DNA of 35,549 bases. It comes from JBBDYG01 sp040901765 (GTDB lineage: Bacteria; Planctomycetota; Planctomycetia; Pirellulales; Lacipirellulaceae). This document shows positions 6,631 to 13,529 of the stretch, one piece after another. The notes below the pieces were generated by a model. It ran no database searches and was not told where the DNA came from. It saw only the letters and a list, made by a program, of their open reading frames with translations. Position numbers and translations under genes: made by a program. The number at the start of each line of letters is the position of its first letter. Within the stretch, counting starts at the first letter, position 1. The DNA is taken from positions 1-35,549 of the forward strand of contig JBBDYG010000050.1 of assembly GCA_040901765.1 (NCBI GenBank), in the 5' to 3' direction.

Positions 6631-8043
6631 TCATACTCCCGCACGCCTGCGCAACGAAGCTCCGTAAGCCAGAAGCGCACAGGCCGCGGCCAACACCACC
6701 GACGATGGCTCCGGAACCCCGATGATGGTCGCACTGCCGCTCGCCGGCGCCGCTTGGCCAAAGCGTTCCTTCCAGAAGGTGTAATCCGCTTCGTTCACGG
6801 TGTCGTCCAGATTGCCATCGGCATCAAGGTCGTCGCCGCCTTGGCCAAGCGAGTCTCGCCACACGGTGTAGTCGGCGGCATCAACGACGCCGTTGCCGTT
6901 GTAGTCCCCATCGAGTTCTAGCGACGCGAGGATATAAGCGACGTCGAGCGTGTCGAACGACAGCCCCTGCACTCCAGGGCTTCCGCTAATGCTTGCGTTG
7001 ACTTCAAGCCCCAAGCCGTTGTCAACGAGCGTCGCGTACACGCCCCCTGCGGGGAGCGCGCCAAGCGTCGTCGGGCCGGCACCGCCGAACTGTGGGTTGC
7101 GGGCGAAACCCTGCTCAAACAGCGGCGCTTCGAAATCGCTGCCGGCCGCGCCGACACCCAGCATGGGCCCCGTCAGTGGCGAATCGGTAAGGTTCACAAG
7201 CAGCAATAGGTCGCGCATGAAGTACTTCTCGCCGGCGCTTGGCCCATCAGAACGCCGCAAGACGGCGACGACTGCGCCCGCAGGGGCGTTGTTACGCACG
7301 TCGTCGAAGTACGAATCGTTGTTGGAGATGCCTGCCTTCAGGCCGTACACATCGGCGCCGCCCACCAGGCCGATCACGTTCGAGGTCGTCGTAGCGTTGC
7401 TTTCAATGAAGGGGTTCACGCCGCTGCTTCCTTGGTTGAAAAAATCCTCGCGACTAGCGCCCGAAATCGTGCCGGCGTCGGGCGCGACGCCTCCGTTTTG
7501 GGCGACGAGGTAGCGGCCATTGCCGCCCGGCGAGAAGGCGCTGCCGCCCGTGGCGTTGATCGTTCCGCCGGCGGCGAGGAGGATGGGGGCTTTGAAGAGC
7601 ACGGTGCCGCCCGCGCCGCCGCCACCCTGTCCGCCTGGGCCACCGGATCCACCCCCGCCGCCGCGTCCGCCGTCCCCGCCGTCCCCGCCATCGCCGCCGC
7701 TGCCGCCGAGGCCGGTGATACCGTTCTCGCCCTCGGTGCCCGACTCTCCAGTCACGCCGAAGAAACCGGACTGGGGGTTAGCCGCGTTTGACGTAGCGCC
7801 GGGCGACGCGCCGCGAACCGTGATCGTGCCGGCAAAGTTGAGTCGACCTTGGGCGGCAATCTCGACGGCGCCGCCGCCCGCGCCGCCTCGGCCGGACGAT
7901 CCTCCAGTGGCGCCTTGTCCGCCTTGTCCGCCACTACCTCCACGGCCTCCCGCGCCGCCGTCACCACCATCTTCCGTGATGATAATGGCGCCTACTCCCC
8001 CGCCGCTTCCACCACCGCCACCGCCGCTGCCGCCTCCGCCCCC
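6631..8043 (-). CDS. Distal part of a frameshifted Gly-rich PEP-CTERM/dockerin-like surface protein
   Basis: Continuation of the gene that starts at 8897, after a frameshift in a G7 tract (8039-8045). It encodes more collagen-like Gly-rich sequence (GGSGGDGGDGGDGGRGGG), a folded region around VIGLVGGADVYGLKAGISN, then a dockerin-like module (GDYNGNGVVDAADYTVWRDS and TVNEADYTFWKERFGQ) with two Asp-rich Ca-binding-like loops, and a PEP-CTERM tail VPEPSSVVLAAACALLAYG ending RRRAGV. It has no start of its own with a signal peptide; the first usable start in this frame is an internal GTG near 7755. Interpreted as one gene with the N-terminal part. Confidence 0.75.
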   Translation of the reverse strand, partial: GGGGGSGGGGGGSGGGVGAIIITEDGGDGGAGGRGGSGGQGGQGATGGSSGRGGAGGGAVEIAAQGRLNFAGTITVRGASPGATSNAANPQSGFFGVTGESGTEGENGITGLGGSGGDGGDGGDGGRGGGGGSGGPGGQGGGGAGGTVLFKAPILLAAGGTINATGGSAFSPGGNGRYLVAQNGGVAPDAGTISGASREDFFNQGSSGVNPFIESNATTTSNVIGLVGGADVYGLKAGISNNDSYFDDVRNNAPAGAVVAVLRRSDGPSAGEKYFMRDLLLLVNLTDSPLTGPMLGVGAAGSDFEAPLFEQGFARNPQFGGAGPTTLGALPAGGVYATLVDNGLGLEVNASISGSPGVQGLSFDTLDVAYILASLELDGDYNGNGVVDAADYTVWRDSLGQGGDDLDADGNLDDTVNEADYTFWKERFGQAAPASGSATIIGVPEPSSVVLAAACALLAYGASLRRRAGV

Positions 8044-8897
8044 CCGCCGCCGCCTCCACCTCCTCCGCTGGAGCCTCCGGCGCCCCCGCTCAGGACGAGG
8101 TTCATCACGTCATTTCGTCCTCCCAGGCCGAAGGATCCGGAGCTCGCTTGGCCGCCGCCGAAGCCATTTTGGCCATTTTGGCCGGGGCCTCCGCCCTGGC
8201 CTCCGCCGCCTTGTCCAAAGAGGTTTCCGGCGCCGGCATCGCCGCCTGGCCCCCCGTCCCGGAGGAAGCCTTGCACTCCCACGTTGCCGCCGGCACCGCC
8301 GGTGCCGCCCGGACGGCCACCGGTGAAATTGGCGAATCCGGGACCGCCTTGCTGGCCAGTGAACCCGATGGTTCCCATCGCGCCGTTCGAGGCGCCCTTC
8401 CCGTCGACACCATCATCGCCTGGTTCCGCGTTCGTTACCACGAAAACCGGGACCACGAAACTGCCGGCCCCGCCCGCGCCTCCGGCCGCCGTGGCTGCGC
8501 CCCCGCCGCCGCCGCCCGGTCCGCCGGCTACCGCCGCGCCGCCGCTGCCGCCTCCGAGCTGGCCTGTCAGATTAGCGCCGTCGAAATTGAGCAGTGCGCC
8601 AGCGGCGACATTCACGTCGTTCCCCGCAAACAGCGATAGCGGTCGCGATCCGCCGGCAGCCACCTGGTCGGTCGCGTTGAGCGTGAAGTCTCCCAGGAAG
8701 CGGAACTGCATTACCTGGCCGGCCGGCGTCGAAAGAACCGACGCCTGGACCGGCACGCCGTTAAGCGTCGCCGCGGGAAGCCCGTCGACCTCCATCACGC
8801 CGGCGTCGGTGTCGAAAAAGACGGTCGCCCCCGGGGCGGGGAGAACAAGCACAGTCAGGGCCAAGAGAGCGGTGTCGAACGAGAAGCGGGGAATCAT
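7992..8897 (-). CDS. N-terminal part of the frameshifted Gly-rich PEP-CTERM surface protein
   Basis: Starts at ATG 8897 with GAGGA 7 bases upstream and a signal peptide (MIPRFSFDTALLALTVLVLP, then PGATVFFD). After a beta-rich region (about residues 24-110) it becomes Gly-rich and repetitive (GGGSGGAAVAGGPGGGGGG and similar, with GG-D/N-GG turns). The frame runs through a G7 tract at 8039-8045 and then ends at an out-of-phase stop near 7992. Adding one G, or slipping back by one base there, joins it without a gap to the downstream frame that carries the dockerin-like module and PEP-CTERM tail. So it is probably one protein of roughly 750 residues, currently split. Confidence 0.75.
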   Translation of the reverse strand: MIPRFSFDTALLALTVLVLPAPGATVFFDTDAGVMEVDGLPAATLNGVPVQASVLSTPAGQVMQFRFLGDFTLNATDQVAAGGSRPLSLFAGNDVNVAAGALLNFDGANLTGQLGGGSGGAAVAGGPGGGGGGAATAAGGAGGAGSFVVPVFVVTNAEPGDDGVDGKGASNGAMGTIGFTGQQGGPGFANFTGGRPGGTGGAGGNVGVQGFLRDGGPGGDAGAGNLFGQGGGGQGGGPGQNGQNGFGGGQASSGSFGLGGRNDVMNLVLSGGAGGSSGGGGGGGGGAEAAAAVAVVEAAGE

Positions 8898-8973
8898 GGA
8901 AATGTCCTCGGGGAAGGAAGTCTGTTGTTGCCGGGCGTTACGCTACGCCGTTACGCCATTTATTTCCGGATGG

Positions 8974-9086
8974 TCCGCAGATGACGCAGGTAACCGCAGA
9001 TGAATTTGATGATTGGCCTCGGGAGGTTGGGTTCCTGAATCGTTTTTCTGACGCTTCCATCTGCGCTTCTCTGCGCCATCTGCGGA
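8974..9086. repeat. Imperfect inverted repeat (CCGCAGATG type) between two PEP-CTERM genes
   Basis: Left arm 8974-9004 (TCCGCAGATGACGCAGG, then CCGCAGATGAA) and right arm 9055-9086 (TTCCATCTGCGC, then GCGCCATCTGCGGA) are mutually complementary with small gaps; TCCGCAGATG/CATCTGCGGA is perfect. The centre is about 50 bases of ordinary sequence. It has the look of a dispersed palindromic element rather than a terminator. Confidence 0.6.
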
Positions 9087-9161
9087 TGTCTTCCGAAAGG
9101 GTTAACGGCGGAGGGCGTCACTGTTGGCTTGCCCAGAAACGTCTTGCCCGCCATGCGATCT

Positions 9162-11906
9162 CTAAGTGCCTGCGCGGCGTCGCCGGAGGGTAGCGACGCC
9201 GCCGATAAAAATTAGCGCCAACGTCGTCGGCTCAGGAACCCCAGTGCTAGTCGCCAACGTACTGCCGCTCGCCGGCGCCCCTTGGCCAAAGCGTTCCCTC
9301 CAGAAGGTGTAATCCGCTTCGTTCACGGTCTGGTCCAGGTTGCCGTCGGCGTTCAGGTCGTCGCCGTTTTGTCCAAGCGAGTCTCGCCACACGGCGTAGT
9401 CGGCGGCGTTCACCGCGCCGTCATTGTTGTAGTCGCCGGGGACCACTGCAACCACTTTCAGGGTGACGCCATTCGGGCTGTAGAGCACATCCCACGACAA
9501 TCCACTACCCAGCGGGGCGGCGGAGAAATCTTGCGTCGCGAACGGGCCGGTGACCGACGCCGCGGAGAGAATCATGAACTCCGCGCCCACGGCGGGCGCG
9601 AATCCGCCGGCCAGCGACACGACGAGGTCGCCGCCCAGCGTTGCGGCGCCGGTGGCCGTAAGATTGTCGAAATCGCTCGCGCCGCGCAGTTCAAACAGGA
9701 GTTCCGCGTCGGCTTGCTGGACGAGGGTGGCGACCGACGAATTATCGGCGAACATTTGCGAATCGGCGAGCAGTGTCACACCTCGGGTGACGCCGGAGTC
9801 GTACAGCCTGAGCAGGCCGGCATTGGAGATGGCGCCATGGATTTGGCTGCCCACCGTGAGTTCGATTTCACCTCCGTTTGCGATGGAGCTGCTCACGCCA
9901 ATTTGGAGCGAACCGCCGAGGTCGAGGTCGATTTTGCTCGAAGCGTTCACGGACACGCCGCCAAAGACGCTGACGAAGCCGGCATCGGCGACGTTGAGCG
10001 CTGCGGCGCCGCCGTCGCCGACAGTGAGCGACGAGCCGGCGAGCAGCGACGAGCCAGAGCCCGTGACGGTGACCGTGCTATTGGCCCCGGCGATTTCGCC
10101 AATGACTGTCTGTGTAAAGGCCTCTGCGTCGGCGCCGCCGGAGATCGTCAGCGTCGTCGTCCCCTCCCGGCCGGCGAAGAGCGTGCCGTTCGCGTCGAGA
10201 AACGCGCCCGCGCCGGTGACCGTGAGATTGGCGGTCCCGCCGGGGAATCCGAGGACAATGTCCTGCGCTTCGATTCTTCCGCCGGCCGAGACGGTGGCCG
10301 TCGTGCCGCGGAACAGACTGATCGTGCCGGGGGACTCAACGCGTCCTCCGTTGACGTTGAGAGTGACGCTCGACGTCGCGCCGCCGCCGATGCTCAGGAA
10401 GCTGCCGACGAGTCGCGCGCCGCTGCTGATCGTTGCATTGGTCGTGCCGCCGTTAATGCTCATGCGCAGGCCCGAGTTGTAGGTCGCCACGGCGTTATTG
10501 CTGAGCGTCGCGGTGGTCGCCGTGCCCGCCCCCCAATCGCTGACCGTGCCGCCGATCGTGCCGACGGTCAGCGTCGCGCTATTCATATCGAGCGTCGCGA
10601 TGCCCAGGTCAAAGTACGACGGCGTCGTAAAGCTTCCGCCGCTCTTGAGCCGGGTCGTGCTGTTGCCGCTGAACGTAAAACCGGCCGCGCTCGTTTTGTT
10701 CACGGTTCCGCCGTCGACGAGCAGCGTCGTATTGGCGCCGAGATTGACGCTGCCGCCCGACCAGTCGATCCGGCCGATAGCGTTGAATGTGGCGCCGCCG
10801 TCGAAGTTGACCGTGCCGGCGGTTAGATTCAGGTCGGCGAAGCTGTTGAACGTGGCGTTGCCATCGACCTCGAACGTGCCGCCGTTCACATCCAGCGACA
10901 CCTGCCGGATCGCCGCGCCGCCTCCCATCGAGAAGCTCGACGTCGTGCGGAGCGTCGCGCCGCCGCTCACCGTGCCGGCGAATTGCGCGTTGTCGGTGCC
11001 GGCCCGGAGTTGGGCCACCGTCGCGAGGGCGGAATCGGAGATCGTGACGGTCGCGTTGCCGCTGGTGCCTCCTCCCCAATCGCTGGTGCTTCCCCCCGCC
11101 GTGAACGTCGAACCAGATCCGGTCACCGTTAGCGAGCTGGCATTGCCGTTGCCGACGTCAATGAACGACGTGCTGGTTATGTCCGCCCCGCCGGTCGCCT
11201 TGAGATGGACGCCGTCGTCGACGGCGTGGCCCGAGAAGAATTGCAGGAGGGCCGTGCCGTTGTACTCCAGATCGACCCCCGAGGTGGCATTGAGCTGCCC
11301 GCCGGAGTTGATGGTCGTCGTCCCGCGGGCCAGCGTCGTGTCCCCCGTCACGCGCAGTTCGCCGCCGCTGTTGACGCGAAACTCGCCCGCTGCGTCGCGA
11401 AATCTATAGTTTTGCGTCTGCACGCTCGAACCGTCGTTGACATCCACCCGACCGCTCGTGATCACATCCACCAAGTCGGTCGTGACTGTCGAGTTGTTGA
11501 GCGACAGGACGGCGTCGTGGAAAATCTCCACGCGCGGCGTGTTGAGGCCCAGGCTCGAGAGCGTGTGGACATTCAAGGCTTGTGAATCGCTATTTTGGAA
11601 CTGCACGCCCTCCGTTGCAGTCAAGACGGCCCCGTTCGATCCGGTAAGCGTGTACTGTGCATTGAATGGACTATTCACTATGAGTTTTCGAATTGTCGTA
11701 CTAGACGACAACAGAATATCGGCTGAAGCCGGCGTGTCGTAAAGAAAGGCTTCGTCGGCGGCGCCCGGCGGACCATCGAAGAGATCCCAGTTGCCCTGAA
11801 GGAACCAATCGTTGTTGATGAACCCATGCCAGAGGTCGGCGTGGGCCTGGCCCGCACCGGAGAGGAAGAGAGCGGCAAGGATCGCAAGAGAGCGTGACTT
11901 ATTCAT
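9162..11906 (-). CDS. Large secreted beta-repeat protein with dockerin-like module and PEP-CTERM tail
   Basis: About 914 residues from ATG 11906, chosen because the signal peptide MNKSRSLAILAALFLSGAGQ starts there. An N-terminal domain (DLWHGFINNDWFLQGNWDLF) is of the kind found before autotransporter-type passenger repeats. Most of the body is a degenerate repeat of the form LxVTGSGSxLxxGxxxxVGxxGxA, e.g. SLTVTGSGSTFTAGG, NLTVTGAGAFLDANG and TVTVTGSGSSLLAGS, expected to form a beta-solenoid. Then GDYNNDGAVNAADYAVWRDS and TVNEADYTFWRERFGQ, a dockerin-like Ca-binding module, and a PEP-CTERM helix GVPEPTTLALIFIGGVATL with RRRRAGT. Probably exported to the cell surface or matrix; ligand unknown. 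No clear ribosome binding site. Confidence 0.85.
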   Translation of the reverse strand: MNKSRSLAILAALFLSGAGQAHADLWHGFINNDWFLQGNWDLFDGPPGAADEAFLYDTPASADILLSSSTTIRKLIVNSPFNAQYTLTGSNGAVLTATEGVQFQNSDSQALNVHTLSSLGLNTPRVEIFHDAVLSLNNSTVTTDLVDVITSGRVDVNDGSSVQTQNYRFRDAAGEFRVNSGGELRVTGDTTLARGTTTINSGGQLNATSGVDLEYNGTALLQFFSGHAVDDGVHLKATGGADITSTSFIDVGNGNASSLTVTGSGSTFTAGGSTSDWGGGTSGNATVTISDSALATVAQLRAGTDNAQFAGTVSGGATLRTTSSFSMGGGAAIRQVSLDVNGGTFEVDGNATFNSFADLNLTAGTVNFDGGATFNAIGRIDWSGGSVNLGANTTLLVDGGTVNKTSAAGFTFSGNSTTRLKSGGSFTTPSYFDLGIATLDMNSATLTVGTIGGTVSDWGAGTATTATLSNNAVATYNSGLRMSINGGTTNATISSGARLVGSFLSIGGGATSSVTLNVNGGRVESPGTISLFRGTTATVSAGGRIEAQDIVLGFPGGTANLTVTGAGAFLDANGTLFAGREGTTTLTISGGADAEAFTQTVIGEIAGANSTVTVTGSGSSLLAGSSLTVGDGGAAALNVADAGFVSVFGGVSVNASSKIDLDLGGSLQIGVSSSIANGGEIELTVGSQIHGAISNAGLLRLYDSGVTRGVTLLADSQMFADNSSVATLVQQADAELLFELRGASDFDNLTATGAATLGGDLVVSLAGGFAPAVGAEFMILSAASVTGPFATQDFSAAPLGSGLSWDVLYSPNGVTLKVVAVVPGDYNNDGAVNAADYAVWRDSLGQNGDDLNADGNLDQTVNEADYTFWRERFGQGAPASGSTLATSTGVPEPTTLALIFIGGVATLRRRRAGT

Positions 11907-12162
11907 GTGGGTGGACTCAGTAGGGATACGCCGAAGACGGAGGACCGAACGCAACGCCACTTCCTCGATTCCGCCAGCCGATCATCTTAGCCGATTCTTC
12001 GGTTCCGGCCCCCCTCGGAGGTTCCGATCGCCGGATATCTTAGTATAGTTGCCCCCACTGGTGTCGCGGGGCAACGACTTTTGGACATGTTTGATCGGCA
12101 AGCGTAATCAACCTTCTTCTGATCGGACCGACCAACAAAGCGAGTTGTCCGTGCTCCAGCTC

Positions 12163-12242
12163 GTAGGTCAGGCTGTGCCTGACAATTCACACTTCTCCGA
12201 TCGCCACGCCCGATTGCAATCGTCAGGCAGAGCCTGACCTAC
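12163..12242. repeat. Inverted repeat, GTAGGTCAGGC family
   Basis: Left arm GTAGGTCAGGCTGTGCCTGAC-like sequence at 12163-12183 and right arm GTCAGGCAGAGCCTGACCTAC-like at 12222-12242 are complementary with one mismatch in 21 (arms written with ambiguity; see positions). Each arm is itself an imperfect palindrome (TCAGGC...GCCTGA). The spacer is 38 bases. Confidence 0.7.
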
Positions 12243-12367
12243 TTCCTGTCCCCTGAATCCCGCCCCCTGCCCCGCCTCGCTTGTAGCCTCTCGAACACTC
12301 TCAATTCACGACTTCCCGTGCCGTCTCCCTCCCTGCGCATTTGCCAGAGGTTCTAGTCGCGTGGCAA

Positions 12368-12404
12368 TCAGCTTGGCCATAAAAATGGGAAGTGGCCAAG
12401 CTGA
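12368..12404. terminator. Perfect 12-bp stem hairpin, terminator-like or repeat
   Basis: TCAGCTTGGCCA at 12368-12379 and TGGCCAAGCTGA at 12393-12404 form a perfect stem around a 13-base loop. A third copy of GTGGCCAAGCTG sits at about 12440-12451. There is no downstream T run, so a repeat is as likely as a terminator. Confidence 0.4.
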
Positions 12405-12613
12405 ACAAACTCCGAGAAAAACCGGGCACCTCAACGCCGACGTGGCCAAGCTGGTTTTCTATTGGAATCCCAACTCACCGCCGCCCCCCGCTGCGCACAA
12501 GCGAGAACTTTTTTCTTTTTGCCAGCTACGTGTGCGCGCAGCGTGGCAAAGTGGCAAAAACTTTACGATAGCCTGAAATACGAGCGGTCTGCTAACAAAT
12601 CCCCAGACCGCCA

Positions 12614-12685
12614 TCACGCCAGAATCGGTTCCAGCACCCGCCCCGCCGCGTCGGTCAACCGAAACTGCCGGCCGCTGTAGCGGTA
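12614..12685 (-). pseudogene. Stray 3' end of a DUF1501 gene
   Basis: On the minus strand this encodes YRYSGRQFRLTDAAGRVLEP then ILA and a stop, against YRYNGRQFRLTDVAGRVLEP, ILA, stop at the end of the intact DUF1501 gene (stop near 13530). DNA identity is roughly 90 percent over about 75 bases by eye, and most differences are at third codon positions. The rest of the gene is missing upstream. It lies on the far side of the DUF433/DUF5615 pair from the intact gene. Confidence 0.75.
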
Positions 12686-12750
12686 CAAGCTAATTCGCTA
12701 CTTGCAAAGTTTCGAAGCGAGAAATGGTATTTGTTATTTACGGGAGTCAG

Positions 12751-13101
12751 CTACACCGGCAAATAGCCCAGTCGATTAATCCAATCCTTCGCTTCCGTTG
12801 CCGCATGAATTAGGAGCAAGTCTTCCACCACTGCCGCGACTGGCAGCGACTGTGAAACAATGAGAACGCCGCTGCTGGTTTGCTTGCTAATAAACTCAGA
12901 AAAGTGTTGAGGCATCGTCCGATGATCGTGCGTGACCAGCACCCTTCCCTCTTGCGCCGATCGCGAGAGAACTTCGGGGTCCGTAAGCCCGATCAAACCT
13001 CCAGCTACTGATGTTTGAAAATCCAGCGTCGGCTCACGTCGATTTGCCGCCAGTACAATGATCTGGTTGAGATCCGCGTCGGCTTGGAAGCGGAGGGTCA
13101 T
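12751..13101 (-). CDS. DUF5615 PIN-like toxin
   Basis: A 116-residue PIN-like protein, predicted metal-dependent RNase toxin. Acidic residues D8 and D10 in FQADADLN, then LTDPEVLSRSAQEGRVLVTH and D59 in HDHRTMPQHF, match the DUF5615 pattern. Its ATG overlaps the TGA of the preceding antitoxin gene by 4 bases (13098-13101), the classical coupled arrangement. The family assignment is good; the RNA target is unknown. Confidence 0.82.
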   Translation of the reverse strand: MTLRFQADADLNQIIVLAANRREPTLDFQTSVAGGLIGLTDPEVLSRSAQEGRVLVTHDHRTMPQHFSEFISKQTSSGVLIVSQSLPVAAVVEDLLLIHAATEAKDWINRLGYLPV

Positions 13102-13415
13102 CGGCTCGCCGGCAGCGCTGCCCGTCGAGCATCCGCGAGCTTCTGATAGAACATCGGGTCTTGCCGCCGCGACTGGTCCCGCATCGTTTCGAAGTCACTG
13201 CGACTGGCTTCGAGATAGGCATCAATCTCCTGCTGGTGTGCCAGATAGAATGCCAGCGCTCCGTGAACCTGCTCCAAGCTGACGCTGGGAAAGGATTGCG
13301 CTATGCTTTCGGCTGTCTGGCCATTCCAATAGGCATGGACGATGGAATCCAGTGAAACTCGGCTCCCCACAACGCGGTAAACGTCGTCTATTTTTTCGAT
13401 GTATTGCCCAGTCAT
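13098..13415 (-). CDS. DUF433-family antitoxin
   Basis: A 105-residue protein with the DUF433 helix-turn-helix-like domain: YRVVGSRVSLDSIVHAYWNG, then ESIAQSFPSVSLEQVHGALA and FYLAHQQEIDAYLEA. DUF433 proteins commonly pair with DUF5615 toxins and serve as DNA-binding antitoxins. ATG 13415 is preferred, with GGGAGA about 9 bases upstream; a GTG one codon earlier is also possible. The pair sits between an intact DUF1501 gene and a fragment of another DUF1501 3' end, which suggests past rearrangement or insertion. Confidence 0.82.
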   Translation of the reverse strand: MTGQYIEKIDDVYRVVGSRVSLDSIVHAYWNGQTAESIAQSFPSVSLEQVHGALAFYLAHQQEIDAYLEASRSDFETMRDQSRRQDPMFYQKLADARRAALPASR

Positions 13416-13529
13416 CACCTCATTTCTCCCAAGGTCATTACTGCTTCGTTCCTTCTATTTTACGTTCAATATGATCGAGAAGCCACCTGAGTTAATGCGT
13501 GCCGGGAACTACACGATCTCGCGTCAATC

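Larger units (their letters stand above)
11907..12750. other. Repeat-rich intergenic region
   Basis: No intact gene is supported. It holds an inverted repeat of the GTAGGTCAGGCTNTGCCTGAC type (12163-12242), a perfect 12-bp stem hairpin (12368-12404), a further short inversion TTTTTGCCA/TGGCAAAAA around 12520-12562, and the stray 3' end of a DUF1501 gene (12614-12685). Short open frames here have no start signals or recognisable products. Confidence 0.55.

Noticed and set aside
8039..8045. Programmed -1 ribosomal frameshifting at the G7 tract
   Set aside because: The zero frame reads GGC GGG GGG GCG, which does not give a clean X XXY YYZ slip for both tRNAs, and no convincing stimulatory structure could be shown; indel or phase variation is simpler.
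7520..8639. Proline-rich plus-strand frames opposite the Gly-rich protein
   Set aside because: GGC/GGN codons read backwards give Pro/Ala runs; they have no start signals and the minus strand has the coherent domains.
9282..11409. Very long plus-strand open frames (514 and 303 codons) opposite the beta-repeat protein
   Set aside because: They are antisense to a gene with signal peptide and PEP-CTERM tail, have Arg/Ala/Pro-rich shadow composition and no recognisable domain.
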